Counted from the first letter of the stretch, positions 35,215 to 45,046 are shown. The stretch is 64,000 nt of DNA from JAFMJV01 sp963800275 (GCA_963800275.1 CAWDAI010000002.1:62001-126000); one strand, 5' to 3'. Notes: generated by a model not told the origin, from the sequence alone. Translations and numbers: made by a program.

Positions 35215-38200
35215 GCCTGGCGCGGCTGCGCGAGCTGCGCATGGTCGGCTTCAAGTCGTTCGCCGAGCGGACGAACGTGGAGTTCGGCCCGGGCATCTCG
35301 GCCGTGGTCGGACCCAACGGCAGCGGCAAGTCCAACCTCGCGGACGCCCTGCGCTGGGCCCTGGGGGAGCAGGGACGGGCGCTGCGCAGCCGGCGTGCGG
35401 AGGACCTCATCTTCGCGGGCTCGGCCAACCGGCGTGCCGTGGGCATGGCCGACGTCAGCCTCGTCATCGATAACGAGGACCGGCTGCTGCCGGTCGATTT
35501 CGGTGAGGTGGAGCTCTCCCGCCGACTCTTCCGCTCCGGCGAGAACGAGTACCTCATCAACCGCCAGCGGATCCGGCTGCGCGACCTCGTCGAGCTCCTC
35601 GACGACGCCAACCTCGCGGACAACGCCTTCCTCTTCATCGGCCAGGGCATGGTCGATCAGGCCCTGGCCCTGCGACCGGAGGAGCGGCGCCCCCTGTTCG
35701 AGGAAGCCGCCGGCATCCGCAAGCACCAGCGACGACGCAAGAAGGCCGAAGGCGAGCTGTCCGAGGCCGAGTCCAACCTCGAGCGCGTGCGGGACCTGCT
35801 GGCTGAGCTGCGGCCCCAGGCCCGCCGGCTGGCGGCACAGGCCGAGCAGCAGGAGGCCCGCATGCTGGCCGGGGCGGAGCTGGCCGAGGCTCTCGTGGCC
35901 GGCGCCCGGGCCCGCCTGGCCGCCGCCGAACGCGAGTCCTCACGCCACACGCGGGCCTTGTCCGCCTCCCGTGGCGAAGCCGACGCTGCGTTCAAGGCCT
36001 TGCGCGCAGCAGAGGATCGAGCGGGCAGCCTGGCGCGGGCGTTGTCCGAGCGGGCGGACGCGGAGCAACAGCTGCGGGAAGCGCTGGATACGGCCCGCAC
36101 CGAGGTCCAGCGGGTGGAGCTGGCACAGGCGCGTGCGCGCAGCCAGGCAGAGGGCGTGGCCCGCGAGCGCGAGCGCATCAGCGAGGAGCGCAAGGCGGCC
36201 AGCGCCCGCGCGGAGGATGCTCGCCGGCGCATGGCCGCGGTCCTGCCCGAGCCCGATCGCGCGGCCGAGGAAGCCCTGGAGCAGGCCGAAGGGCGCCTGG
36301 CCGCGGCCGCGGCCGATGCCGATGAGCTGCGGGCCGCGGGTCGCGCGGACCAGGAACGGGCCGCCACGGCGCGGGCGGCGCGGTCGCGCCTGGCCGCTGA
36401 TGCCGAGCGTGCCACCCGACGTGCGGCCGAGACCGCTCGGCGCTTGGAGACCCAGCTCGAGCAGGTGGCGAACGCGACCGAGGCAGCGGCGCTGAGCGCC
36501 GCGAAGGCGTCCGCGGCGGCGGAGGCCCGGAGTGCCGCCCACGCGGCCGAGGCGGCCGCCGAGTCGGCGGCCGCGGATACACGCGTGGCCGCCAACGAGG
36601 CGGAGGCGGAAGCGTCCGCCGCCAACGAGGCCCGGAGCCGGGCTCGCGTCGAGCAGGAAGGCCTGGCCGCTCGCCGCGAGACGCTCGACCAGCAGCTCGA
36701 GACCGGGCTCGATGCCTCGCTCCTGCGCTCGGCACGGGCCCGCGGCGGCCGCCGCTTCACCGACGGCCTGGAGGTGGAGCCCGACCTGCGCATCGCGGTC
36801 GAGGCGGCGCTCGGCGACATCCTCTCGGGCCTGGTCCTCGACCCCGACGCCGCGCGTGCCCTCTCCGACGCGGCGGCCGTGCTCGTGCTGCGCGACGGCG
36901 GTGATGGCCGCACCCGTGCCGGCGACCGGGCGGCGGCGCCACTGAATGAGGCGGTCATGGCCGCTGGTGGCGGCCCGCTCTCCGCCGCCTTCCGGCTCGA
37001 TCCGGAGTCCCACGCGGCGCGGCTGCTCGGCCGCTGCGCGTGGGTGCCCACGCTCGACGAGGCCCTTGCCCTGCGTGACCAGCTCCCGCCGGGCTGGCGG
37101 CTCGTGACCCGTGACGGCATCGTGCTCGACGACGTCGGCGTGATCCGGCCGGCACCAGGCGACTCGACCCTGGAGCGACGCGCGGCCCGCGACGACGTGG
37201 CCCGGCGGCTCGAGCGAGCGGCGGCGGAGCTGGAGCGTGCGACCGCCCGGGCAGATGCCGCGATCGAGGCGCGCGAGGCAGCGGCCGCCGCGGTCCGGGC
37301 CGCCCGTGAGCAGCTCGACTCGGCCCGGCGCGCGCGTCGCGTGGCCGACGAGACCGACCGGGCAGCCGCCTCAGCCGCCGAGAACGCCGCGCGCGAGCTG
37401 GCCTGGCAGGAAGCGCTGCTTGAGCGCGCCCGTGCCGATGCCGCTACCGCTGCCGAGGAGGCGACCCAGCGCGCCGCGGAGCTGAGCGCCTTCGACGAGG
37501 GCCAGACCGGCGCCGATGTCAGCGAGCAGGCCAAGGCGGCGCTGGCCACGCTGGAGGAGCGCGTGGCTGCCCTGCGCATCGAACGCGACGCAGCGGCTCA
37601 CCTGGCCGGAGAGGCGCGCGCCGCCCGCGACCGGGCGCTGGAGGACCGCCGACGGGCAGAGGTCGCATCGGGCCTGGCCCAGGCGCGCGTGGAGGAGCTC
37701 GATGGAGACGAGGTCGCGCTCAGCGGCCGCGAGGCCGACCTGGTCACCGAACGCGAGGCGCTGGCGGCCGAGCTGGCGGCGGCGCAGACGCGGCAGCAGG
37801 CGGCCGCCGCGGCCTTCGAAGCCTCCGTCAGCGCAGCGCGGGACGAACGCCGCGACCTGCTCGCGGCCGAGGCCGCGGCCAGCACCGCCCGCGAGCGTCT
37901 ACGCGCAGCCGAGAACCGCAGCCGCCAGAGCGAGGTCGCCGAGATGGAGGCCCGGCTGCAGGTGGATGCGGCCCGCGAGGGCCTGCTGGTGGAGCTGGCC
38001 TCCATCGGCGACGACGGGCTCAAGACGCTGCTTGCCCAGAGCGGCCAGGAGGCACCCGCAGCGGTCGCCGGCTCGGATGAGCTGCCCGAGCTGCTGGAGG
38101 CGGCCCTCGACGAGGCCCTCGATACCTGGCGCGAGGAGACGGCCACCGGCACGGAGCTGCCCGAGCCACCCACCCGTGCCCGCATCGCGGCTCTGCGCCG

Positions 38201-38852
38201 CCGCTTCAACGACGTCGGTGCGAGCAACCCCTTCGCGGTGCAGGAGCTGGCCGAGGTCAAGGGGCGCCTGGAGGGCCTGGAGGCGCAGCGGGAGGACCTC
38301 GACAAGGCCATCGCCGACACGCGCGAGCTGATCGCCCGCCTGGGTACGCTCATGACCGAGCAGTTCCGCCAGACGTTCGAGGCCCTGGAGGGCGCGTTCA
38401 GCCGACGCTTCCACCAGCTCTTCGGCGGGGGCGAGGCGCAGCTCTCCCTGACCGATCCCGCAGACCTCTCGTCCACCGGCGTGGAGATCACGGCCCGGCC
38501 GCCGGGCAAGAAGCGCCAGCCGCTGGCCATGCTCTCCGGCGGCGAGCGCGCGCTGACGGCGGTGTCGCTGCTGCTGGCGATGCTGGAGGTGCGGCCGGTA
38601 CCCTTCTGCGTGCTCGATGAGGTCGATGCCGCCCTCGACGAGGCCAACGTGGGCCGCTTCTCGTCGGCCCTCAGATCGCTCGCCCAGGAGATCCAGTTCG
38701 TGGTCATCACCCACAACCGCGGCACCATCGAAGCCGCTGACGCGCTCTACGGCGTGACCGTGGGCGACGACGCCGTCAGTCGCGTCATCTCGCTCAAGCT
38801 CGCCGACCTGCCCGAGGGCGACCCCCGCCTCGGCAGCAAGGTCCAGGCATGA
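35211..38852 (+). CDS. smc: Chromosome segregation protein SMC
   Basis: 1213 residues. Walker A GPNGSGKSN is at 34-42. A Q-loop-like segment (IGQGMVDQALALRPEERRPL) follows. Two very Ala/Glu/Arg-rich coiled coils flank a hinge at about 500-640. The C-terminal head has LSGGER (1108-1113) and VLDEVDAALDEANV. SMC dimers compact and align sister chromosomes with ScpA/ScpB, which are not in the window. The coiled coils are extremely rich in Ala, giving long open frames on the other strand that should be ignored. GTG 35211 overlaps rnc; the stop overlaps ATG 38849. Confidence 0.97.
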   Translation: MSLARLRELRMVGFKSFAERTNVEFGPGISAVVGPNGSGKSNLADALRWALGEQGRALRSRRAEDLIFAGSANRRAVGMADVSLVIDNEDRLLPVDFGEVELSRRLFRSGENEYLINRQRIRLRDLVELLDDANLADNAFLFIGQGMVDQALALRPEERRPLFEEAAGIRKHQRRRKKAEGELSEAESNLERVRDLLAELRPQARRLAAQAEQQEARMLAGAELAEALVAGARARLAAAERESSRHTRALSASRGEADAAFKALRAAEDRAGSLARALSERADAEQQLREALDTARTEVQRVELAQARARSQAEGVARERERISEERKAASARAEDARRRMAAVLPEPDRAAEEALEQAEGRLAAAAADADELRAAGRADQERAATARAARSRLAADAERATRRAAETARRLETQLEQVANATEAAALSAAKASAAAEARSAAHAAEAAAESAAADTRVAANEAEAEASAANEARSRARVEQEGLAARRETLDQQLETGLDASLLRSARARGGRRFTDGLEVEPDLRIAVEAALGDILSGLVLDPDAARALSDAAAVLVLRDGGDGRTRAGDRAAAPLNEAVMAAGGGPLSAAFRLDPESHAARLLGRCAWVPTLDEALALRDQLPPGWRLVTRDGIVLDDVGVIRPAPGDSTLERRAARDDVARRLERAAAELERATARADAAIEAREAAAAAVRAAREQLDSARRARRVADETDRAAASAAENAARELAWQEALLERARADAATAAEEATQRAAELSAFDEGQTGADVSEQAKAALATLEERVAALRIERDAAAHLAGEARAARDRALEDRRRAEVASGLAQARVEELDGDEVALSGREADLVTEREALAAELAAAQTRQQAAAAAFEASVSAARDERRDLLAAEAAASTARERLRAAENRSRQSEVAEMEARLQVDAAREGLLVELASIGDDGLKTLLAQSGQEAPAAVAGSDELPELLEAALDEALDTWREETATGTELPEPPTRARIAALRRRFNDVGASNPFAVQELAEVKGRLEGLEAQREDLDKAIADTRELIARLGTLMTEQFRQTFEALEGAFSRRFHQLFGGGEAQLSLTDPADLSSTGVEITARPPGKKRQPLAMLSGGERALTAVSLLLAMLEVRPVPFCVLDEVDAALDEANVGRFSSALRSLAQEIQFVVITHNRGTIEAADALYGVTVGDDAVSRVISLKLADLPEGDPRLGSKVQA

Positions 38853-39791
38853 CGCGCGGAACGCTCGACCCCGGCCGAGCGCATCCTGCTGCAGGATGCG
38901 CTCAAGCCGACTCGCCTGGGCTTCGCCGAACGCGTGCGGGGGCTGCTCGGTGCGGGACATCCCGACGACGAGACGTGGGAGGAGGTGGAGGAGGCGCTGA
39001 TCTCCGCCGACCTCGGAGCGGACGTGGCCATCGAGGTCTGCGACCGTGCCCGGGCGCGCACCGACGTGGGCTCCCAGAAGGCCTTGCAGCTGGAGTTGCT
39101 CAACCTCTTCGCCGAGCGCAAGGCCGTCGCCTGGCCGCGCATCCCGGGACCGGGCATCCCCGCGGTCATCCTCGTGGTCGGCGTCAACGGCACGGGCAAG
39201 ACGACCACCATCGCCAAGCTGGCCTACCGCTTCCAGTCCCTCGGGGCCAAGGTCCTGCTGGCGGCTGCGGACACCTTCCGCGCCGCGGCCATCGAGCAGA
39301 TCCAGACGTGGGCCCAACGCATCGACGTGCCCGTCATCGCGCACGCGGCCGGCGCCGACCCCTCGGCGGTGGTCTTCGATGCCATGGACGCGGCCAAGGC
39401 CCGGGGCATGGACGTGGTCATCGTGGACACGGCGGGCCGCCTGCACACCAAGGCCAACCTGATGGAGGAGCTGGCCAAGATCCGCCGCACCATCGGCAAG
39501 CGCATCCCCGAGGCCCAGCCGGAGGTGCTCTTCGTGCTCGACGCCACGACCGGCCAGAACGGGCTCATGCAGGCCAAGGCCTTCAACGATTCCTCGGGGC
39601 TCACGGCCATCGCCCTGACCAAGCTCGACAGCACCGCCAAGGGCGGCGTGGCCTTCGCCATCGAGCGCTCCATCGGCGTGCCCGTGCTGTTCGTGGGACT
39701 GGGCGAGAAGGTCACCGACCTGCGCGACTTCGACCCCAACGCCTTCGTGGCCGCGCTCTTCGCGGTCGAGGGTGAGCCCGGTCCCCGCTAA
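38849..39791 (+). CDS. ftsY: Signal recognition particle receptor FtsY, with N-terminal +1 frameshift
   Basis: The NG GTPase core is intact: VGVNGTGKTTTIAKLAYRF, LAAADTFRAAAIEQI, VDTAGRLHTKANLMEEL, LTKLDSTAKGG and FVGLGEKVTDLRDFDP. The natural start, ATG 38849 overlapping the smc stop, reads MTRGTLDP and then leaves the FtsY frame. One base fewer in the CCCC at 38869-38872 gives MTRGTLDPAERILLQDALKP, joined to TRLGFAERVRGLLG. Without that change, translation could only begin at GTG 38934 and would lack the first ~28 residues. FtsY docks the SRP on the membrane; ffh follows 71 bases later. No membrane-targeting A domain. Confidence 0.85.
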
Positions 39792-39850
39792 GAGCCCGGA
39801 CCTCGCCAAGGTCGTCGACCGCCACGATCTCGGTCCACCGCGACCGCCGC

Positions 39851-39856
39851 TAGACT
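39851..39856 (+). promoter_or_regulatory. -10 box of ffh, leaderless
   Basis: TAGACT ends six bases before the ffh ATG at 39863. The gap is GACCGC, with no ribosome-binding site. No -35 element recognised. Confidence 0.55.
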
Positions 39857-39862
39857 GACCGC

Positions 39863-41194
39863 ATGTTCGACTCCCTCTCCGATCGACTCCAGCACGCCCT
39901 CGCCGGCCTGACCGGCCACGGACGCATCACCGAGCAAGACGTCGACGTGGCCATGCGGGAGGTGCGCATGGCGCTGCTCGAGGCCGACGTCAACTACAAG
40001 GTCGTCAAGGAATTCGTCAAGCGCGTCAAGACACGCGCGGTCGGGGCCGACGTCATCGAGAACGTCAACGCCGGCCAGATGGTGGTCAAGATCGTGCACG
40101 AGGAGCTGACCGACATCCTCGGGGCAGGGGACCGCACGTTCCGCTATGACGGCTCGCCCGCGGTGGTGGCTATGGTCGGCCTGCAGGGCTCGGGCAAGAC
40201 CACCTCCGCTGCCAAGCTCGCGCGTTGGATCGTGCGCCAGGGCCGCCAGCCGCTGCTGGTGGCGGCGGACATCTACCGACCTGCGGCCATCGACCAGCTC
40301 AAGACCCTTGGGGCCTCGCTGGAGATCCCCGTCTACAGCGCGCCGCCGGGCACGCGCGTCGTCGATATCGCGAGCGGCGCGGTAGCCGAGGCCAAGCGCA
40401 GCGGGCGGGACGTGGTCATCATCGACACGGCTGGGCGCCTGCAGATCGACGATGCGCTGATGGCGGAGATCCGCGAGGTCCACGCGGCGGTGCAGCCCAG
40501 GGAGACGCTGCTGGTGGTCGACGCCATGGTCGGCCAGGAAGCGGTGTCCGTGGCGGAGGCCTTCCATGAGAACACGCCGGTCACCGGCCTCTTGCTGACC
40601 AAGATCGACGGTGATGCCCGCGGTGGCGCAGCCCTCTCGATCGCTGCGGTCAGCGGCCTGGCCGTCAAATTCATGGGCACCGGCGAGCGACCGACCGAGT
40701 TCGAGGTCTTCCATCCCGACCGGCTGGCTGGCCGCATCCTGGGCATGGGCGACGTGGTCAGCCTCGTGGAGCGAGCGCAGGAGACGTACGACGAGAAGGA
40801 AGCGGAGAAGCTCGCGGCCAAGCTGCAGAAGAACGCGTTCACGCTCGATGACTTCCTCGAGCAGATGCAACAGGTCAAGAAGATGGGACCGCTGGGCTCG
40901 ATCATGGAGATGATCCCGGGGCTCGGTGGCGCGGCCAAGCAGGCGCAGGCAGCCATCGACCGCGGCGAGCTGGCGCATGTCGAAGCCATCATCCGCTCCA
41001 TGACCCTCGACGAACGCCACGACCCCACCATCCTCAACGCCTCGCGCCGACGGCGCATCGCCAAGGGTTCCGGCACCAGTCTGCCCGAGGTCAATCGCCT
41101 GGTGAAGCAGTTCGGGGAGATGCAGAAGGTGATGAAGATGATGCGGGGCAAGGGTGGACGGATCCCCGGACTTCCGATGGGACCGCTGGGCTAG
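39863..41194 (+). CDS. ffh: Signal recognition particle protein Ffh (SRP54)
   Basis: 443 residues. N domain, then the G domain with VGLQGSGKTTSAAKLARWI, VAADIYRPAAIDQLKTL, IIDTAGRLQIDDALM and LLLTKIDGDARGG, then the Met-rich M domain (FLEQMQQVKKMGPLGSIMEM, RRIAKGSGTSLPEVNRLVKQ). It binds signal sequences and 4.5S RNA and docks on FtsY, encoded just upstream. No 4.5S RNA gene was found in the window. Confidence 0.97.
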   Translation: MFDSLSDRLQHALAGLTGHGRITEQDVDVAMREVRMALLEADVNYKVVKEFVKRVKTRAVGADVIENVNAGQMVVKIVHEELTDILGAGDRTFRYDGSPAVVAMVGLQGSGKTTSAAKLARWIVRQGRQPLLVAADIYRPAAIDQLKTLGASLEIPVYSAPPGTRVVDIASGAVAEAKRSGRDVVIIDTAGRLQIDDALMAEIREVHAAVQPRETLLVVDAMVGQEAVSVAEAFHENTPVTGLLLTKIDGDARGGAALSIAAVSGLAVKFMGTGERPTEFEVFHPDRLAGRILGMGDVVSLVERAQETYDEKEAEKLAAKLQKNAFTLDDFLEQMQQVKKMGPLGSIMEMIPGLGGAAKQAQAAIDRGELAHVEAIIRSMTLDERHDPTILNASRRRRIAKGSGTSLPEVNRLVKQFGEMQKVMKMMRGKGGRIPGLPMGPLG

Positions 41195-41271
41195 TGGCCC
41201 CCTTGGCCACCGATGCCACAATAGTGACCGCGAACGTTCCGCAGACCCCAGACGACACCATGGAGGTATCG

Positions 41272-43014
41272 ATGTCCACCCCCTCGTCACCCCGGACCGC
41301 GCCGCGTCGCGGTCTCGCGCGCTGGGCGATCGCAGGCGCTGCCACCGCAGCGCTCGTCGTCTCCGGGTCGGGCCTGGTGGCCTTCGCCCAGAGTGGCGAC
41401 GGCGCCTCCCAGGGCCCCGAGTTCGTGCCCGCTGACGCGATCGCCTACGTGGAAGGGCGCCTGGACCTGCCCGGCGGCCAGGAGGAGGCCCTCGCGCAGA
41501 TGTTGACCGCCTTCCCCGGTTTTGCCGATGCGGGCGCCTTCGGCATGAAGAAGGACGAGGCGGTCACGATGCTCGCCGAGCAGATGGGCGTGTCCCTGAG
41601 CGGCGACCTCATCGGTGATGTGCTCACCGGCGAGGTGGCGGTGGCCGTGAACGACCTCGAAGGCATGATGATGGGCGGGGATCCCTCCGTGATCATCGGC
41701 CTGGCCGTGGCCGACGCCGACGCTGCGAGCCAGGTGCTCGTCGGCCTCATGGCCCAGGCCACCGATGCCCCCGAGACGGTCACCTACAACGGCACCACCA
41801 TCTACACCGACGCCAGCTCCTCGCCGCCCGCCAGCCTGACCCTGCACGACGACTGGGTCCTGCTGGGGACCAGCCTCGACCTCGTGGAACAGTCGATCGA
41901 CGTGCTCGATGGATCCGCTCCCGGCCTGGTCGCCGACGAGAGCTTCAAGACCGCCTGGTCCCGTCTGCCGAGCCCGCGCATGGGCGCGGCCTGGATGGAC
42001 CTTGGCTCCTTCGGCTCGCTCCTGGACATGGCCTCCGGGATGGCCGCGAGCCAGACCGGGGTGGCCATCCCCGAGGACCTGATGGCCATGCTGCCGACCG
42101 GCATGACGGCCTCGCTGGTCTCGGAGAACGATCGGCTCAACCTCGACGTGCTGGTCACCCCCGGCGAGCAGACGCCGAACATCCCGATCCGCGAGACCGA
42201 CCTGGCGTCGAGCTTCCCCGCGGACACGCAGGTCTACCTCGAGACGCGAGAGACCGGCGCGGCCATCAAGGGTGGCCTGGAGCAGCTGTTCGCCTCGCTC
42301 GAGGCGCAGACCGCGGCCGGCGGTGAGGCCCTCGACGCGAGCGGCATGGGAGACGTGCTCGCCGCGCTCGGGCCTGATGGCCCCATCACGGCCATGCTGC
42401 AGGGCGTGGCTCTGCAGGATTTCCTCGACTTCGTGTCTGACGCTGGTGTGGGCGCCGGCCTCAGCTCGGACGGGGTCTGGCTGGGCATCGCCGGTCGGGT
42501 CAACGACGAGGCCGTGGCGCAGGAGCGACTGGACAACCTGGTCAGCCTGCTGGCCGGCCTGACCATGGGCATGGCGGAGCAGGGCGTGAGCCTCGAGACG
42601 AACGATGTCGATGGCGTGGCGGTCACGACCCTGACCCTGCCGCTGGACCAGTCCCTCGCCAGCTCGGGCGTGCCCTTCGCCACCGGTGACCGGGTCGAGC
42701 TCGCACTCGATGGCGACCGTCTGCTCCTCGGCAGCGGTGACTTCGTGCGCTCGGCGCTCGCCTCCGATGGCACCGGTTCGCTCGCTGACAGCGCGGGCTA
42801 TGTCGATGCGCTGGCCGGGGACACCGCCAACAGCGGCGTGCTCTACGTCAACATCGGCTCACTGCTGTCGACGCTCGACCCGATGCTCGCGATGATGTCC
42901 CCGCAGTGGGAGTCGCTCGCGCCGTATGCCACGGCCCTCGACCGCTTCGTCGCGGTGGGCACGGCCGACGACGAGCTGCTGCACTCGCGCATGACGGTCA
43001 TCGTCGGCCAGTAA
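41272..43014 (+). CDS. DUF3352 secreted or anchored protein
   Basis: 580 residues. After a short basic start, a hydrophobic segment (RWAIAGAATAALVVSGSGLV) leads to AFAQSG, a likely signal-peptidase site or membrane anchor. The rest is exported and rich in Gly, Asp, Met and Leu, with blocks such as FVPADAIAYVEGRLDLPGGQ and AYVDALAGDTANSGVLYVNI typical of DUF3352. Function unknown. ATG 41272 follows GGAGGT at a five-base spacing; upstream in-frame codons lack a signal peptide at the front. It is followed by a strong terminator and stands alone. Confidence 0.8.
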   Translation: MSTPSSPRTAPRRGLARWAIAGAATAALVVSGSGLVAFAQSGDGASQGPEFVPADAIAYVEGRLDLPGGQEEALAQMLTAFPGFADAGAFGMKKDEAVTMLAEQMGVSLSGDLIGDVLTGEVAVAVNDLEGMMMGGDPSVIIGLAVADADAASQVLVGLMAQATDAPETVTYNGTTIYTDASSSPPASLTLHDDWVLLGTSLDLVEQSIDVLDGSAPGLVADESFKTAWSRLPSPRMGAAWMDLGSFGSLLDMASGMAASQTGVAIPEDLMAMLPTGMTASLVSENDRLNLDVLVTPGEQTPNIPIRETDLASSFPADTQVYLETRETGAAIKGGLEQLFASLEAQTAAGGEALDASGMGDVLAALGPDGPITAMLQGVALQDFLDFVSDAGVGAGLSSDGVWLGIAGRVNDEAVAQERLDNLVSLLAGLTMGMAEQGVSLETNDVDGVAVTTLTLPLDQSLASSGVPFATGDRVELALDGDRLLLGSGDFVRSALASDGTGSLADSAGYVDALAGDTANSGVLYVNIGSLLSTLDPMLAMMSPQWESLAPYATALDRFVAVGTADDELLHSRMTVIVGQ

Positions 43015-43034
43015 CGCCCGAACGCGGTACCATT

Positions 43035-43070
43035 CGCCGGGCATCACTCGTGATGCCCGGCGCTTCCTTT
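43035..43070 (+). terminator. Intrinsic terminator before rpsP
   Basis: CGCCGGGCATCAC (43035-43047) pairs perfectly with GTGATGCCCGGCG (43050-43062) around a two-base loop, followed by CTTCCTTTG. The 13-bp stem ends the DUF3352 transcript 20 bases after its stop codon. Confidence 0.85.
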
Positions 43071-43131
43071 GCCCGCGGCAGACGACCATCGCGGCAGCGC
43101 CATCGCCCCACCAGGAGGTCTACGCAACACC

Positions 43132-43386
43132 TTGGCAGTCCGAATCCGACTCACCCGCGTCGGCGCGACCAAGCAGCCCACCTACCGCTTCGTCGTGGCC
43201 GATAGCCGCAGCGCCCGTGATGGTCGCTCCATCGAGACGCTGGGTCACTACAACCCGCGCAGCGAGCCGATCGAGATCAACGTCGACGCCGAGAAGGCCA
43301 CGAAGTGGATGGCGCAGGGGGCCAAGCCCTCGGCCACCGTCGAGCGGCTCTTCCGCCAGGTCGGCATCCTGCCCGACGTCAAGTAG
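43132..43386 (+). CDS. rpsP: 30S ribosomal protein S16
   Basis: 84 residues. The likely start is TTG 43132, giving MAVRIRLTRVGATKQPTYRF, the canonical S16 N-terminus; AGGAGG lies 13 bases upstream, a little farther than usual. No ATG or GTG in frame gives a better start. Leads the rpsP-khpA-rimM-trmD group. Confidence 0.95.
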   Translation: MAVRIRLTRVGATKQPTYRFVVADSRSARDGRSIETLGHYNPRSEPIEINVDAEKATKWMAQGAKPSATVERLFRQVGILPDVK

Positions 43387-43388
43387 CC

Positions 43389-43622
43389 ATGGCTGCTGTC
43401 GAGCTGGTCACGTACGTGGCCAAGTCCCTCGTCGATGACCCGGATGCGGTCAGCGTCGAGGTCCATGAAGAGGACGGCGTCCAGATCATCGAGCTGTCGG
43501 TGGCAGAGGACGACATGGGCAAGGTGATCGGCCGCAACGGCTCGGTCGCGAAGGCCCTGCGCACGCTGCTCAAGGTAGTGGCCACGCGCGAGGATCAGCC
43601 GGTCTCCCTGGAGATCGTCTAG
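43389..43622 (+). CDS. khpA: KH-domain RNA-binding protein KhpA (YlqC)
   Basis: 77 residues, a single type-II KH domain with GKVIGRNGSVAKALRTLLKV, where GRNG is the nucleic-acid-binding loop. Homologues work with KhpB in RNA regulation and cell elongation in Gram-positive bacteria. Begins two bases after rpsP, a conserved pairing. Confidence 0.94.
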   Translation: MAAVELVTYVAKSLVDDPDAVSVEVHEEDGVQIIELSVAEDDMGKVIGRNGSVAKALRTLLKVVATREDQPVSLEIV

Positions 43623-43628
43623 CCGCAC

Positions 43629-44318
43629 GTGACGCCCCCCGCCGAGGAGCGTGTCACCGTCGGTCTCGTGCGCGGACTCCACGGGCTGCGGGGCGCGGTC
43701 CGTGTCGAAGTCCTGAGTGACGACCCCGAGCGGTTCGCGGTCGGATCGGTCCTGTTCGCCGACGGCGACGAGCGACCACTGACGGTCGACTGGACCGGTC
43801 CTGCCAAGCCGGGGATCCTGGTCCATTTCGCGGAGCTGCCGGGACGCGAGGCGGCCGAATCGCTGCGCGACCGTTACCTCGAAGTGGTGCCGGAAGCGCC
43901 GCTGCCCGAGGGCACCTACTACTGGCACCAGCTGCGCGGTCTGCTCGTCTCCACCACCGATGGGCTGGAGCTGGGCACGATCGATGACGTCTTCCGCGCC
44001 GGCGGGGGAGAGGTCTACGTGGTGCGCGGCGGGCCCCTCGGCGAGGTCATGGTGCCGGGCGTCCGCGAGGTGGTCGTGGAGCTGGACCCAGATGCCGGGC
44101 GCATGGTCGTCGATCCGGTCGCGCTGGACCTGCCGGACAAGCCGCCCCGGCGACGGCGCCGCCAGGAGCTGCCCAAGCGTGCGCGCAGGGCCGCACGCGA
44201 GGAGCAGGCCGCGAAGCGCCGCGCCGCGCGGGAGGCGGCCGGCTCGCCCTCGTCGGACAAGGTGGCGGAGGACCCCGAGGCCGCAGGGGACCCCGAGGCC
44301 GCCCCAGAAGCGTCGTGA
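43629..44318 (+). CDS. rimM: Ribosome maturation factor RimM
   Basis: 229 residues. The N-terminal RimM barrel (VTVGLVRGLHGLRGAVRVEV) and C-terminal PRC-barrel (YYWHQLRGLLVSTTDGLELG, VMVPGVREVVVELDPDAGRM) end near residue 175. A further ~55 residues are Arg/Lys-rich and then Ala/Glu/Asp-rich, an extension not usual in the family. RimM helps assemble the 30S head. GTG 43629 is seven bases after khpA. The stop overlaps the trmD start (TGATG). Confidence 0.94.
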   Translation: MTPPAEERVTVGLVRGLHGLRGAVRVEVLSDDPERFAVGSVLFADGDERPLTVDWTGPAKPGILVHFAELPGREAAESLRDRYLEVVPEAPLPEGTYYWHQLRGLLVSTTDGLELGTIDDVFRAGGGEVYVVRGGPLGEVMVPGVREVVVELDPDAGRMVVDPVALDLPDKPPRRRRRQELPKRARRAAREEQAAKRRAAREAAGSPSSDKVAEDPEAAGDPEAAPEAS

Positions 44319-45007
44319 TGCACATCGACGTCATCACTCTCTTTCCGCACATGTTCCCCGGGCCGCTGGCCTATTCCATCCCCGGTCGCGCGCTGGAGCG
44401 CGGCCTGGCCCGGCTCCAGGCGCACGACCTGCGCGAGTGGGGCCTGGGCAGGCACCGCTCGGTGGATGACTATCCCTACGGCGGTGGTGCCGGCATGGTC
44501 ATGCGACCGGAGCCCATCGCGGCGGCGCTCGAGGCGGTCGCTCCCGACCGAGCATCAGGCTTCCGGATCCTGCTCGATCCGGGCGGTGAGCCCTTCCGCC
44601 AGGCCCGCGCCCACGACCTGGCCGAACGTGACCGACTGGTCTTCGTCTGTCCGCGCTACGAGGGCGTGGACGACCGCGTCCGCTCGCTGGTGGACCTCGA
44701 GCTGTCGATCGGCGACTACGTGCTCTCGGGTGGCGAGGTCGCCGCGCTCACGGTCATCGACTGCATCCTGCGCCTGTTGCCCGGCGCCATCGAGGATGAC
44801 TCCACCGAGGACGAGTCCTTCGCCGCCGGCCTGCTGGAGTACCCGCAGTGGACGCGCCCGCCGGAGTTCGCGGGCATGCGCGTGCCGGAGGTCCTGACCA
44901 GCGGCGACCACGGCGCCGTGGATGCCTGGCGGCACGAGCAGGCCTTCGAGCGTACCCGGCGGGTCCGGCCGGATCTGCTCTCGAGCGAGGAGCTCGAGGA
45001 CGGCTGA
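44318..45007 (+). CDS. trmD: tRNA (guanine37-N1)-methyltransferase TrmD
   Basis: 229 residues. MHIDVITLFPHMFPGPLAYS is the classic start. The SAM-binding trefoil knot appears as CPRYEGVDDRVRS and SIGDYVLSGGEVAALTVIDC. It methylates G37 of tRNAs to prevent frameshifting. ATG 44318 is preferred to GTG 44315; both overlap the rimM end. A GC-rich hairpin (CCGCC-GTGC-GGCGG) starts about ten bases after the stop. Confidence 0.96.
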   Translation: MHIDVITLFPHMFPGPLAYSIPGRALERGLARLQAHDLREWGLGRHRSVDDYPYGGGAGMVMRPEPIAAALEAVAPDRASGFRILLDPGGEPFRQARAHDLAERDRLVFVCPRYEGVDDRVRSLVDLELSIGDYVLSGGEVAALTVIDCILRLLPGAIEDDSTEDESFAAGLLEYPQWTRPPEFAGMRVPEVLTSGDHGAVDAWRHEQAFERTRRVRPDLLSSEELEDG

Positions 45008-45046
45008 CTCCGGCCGCCGTGCGGCGGTCCGCCGCGGATAGCCTGC

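Noticed and set aside
35657..37579. 640-codon open frame antisense to smc
   Set aside because: It is Ser/Ala/Arg low complexity, a mirror of the Ala-rich coiled-coil codons; smc on the other strand has all its motifs.
38934..39791. GTG 38934 as the normal ftsY start
   Set aside because: It would drop residues that match the usual FtsY N-terminus (ERILLQDALKPTRLGFAERV), which are encoded just upstream in the same frame.
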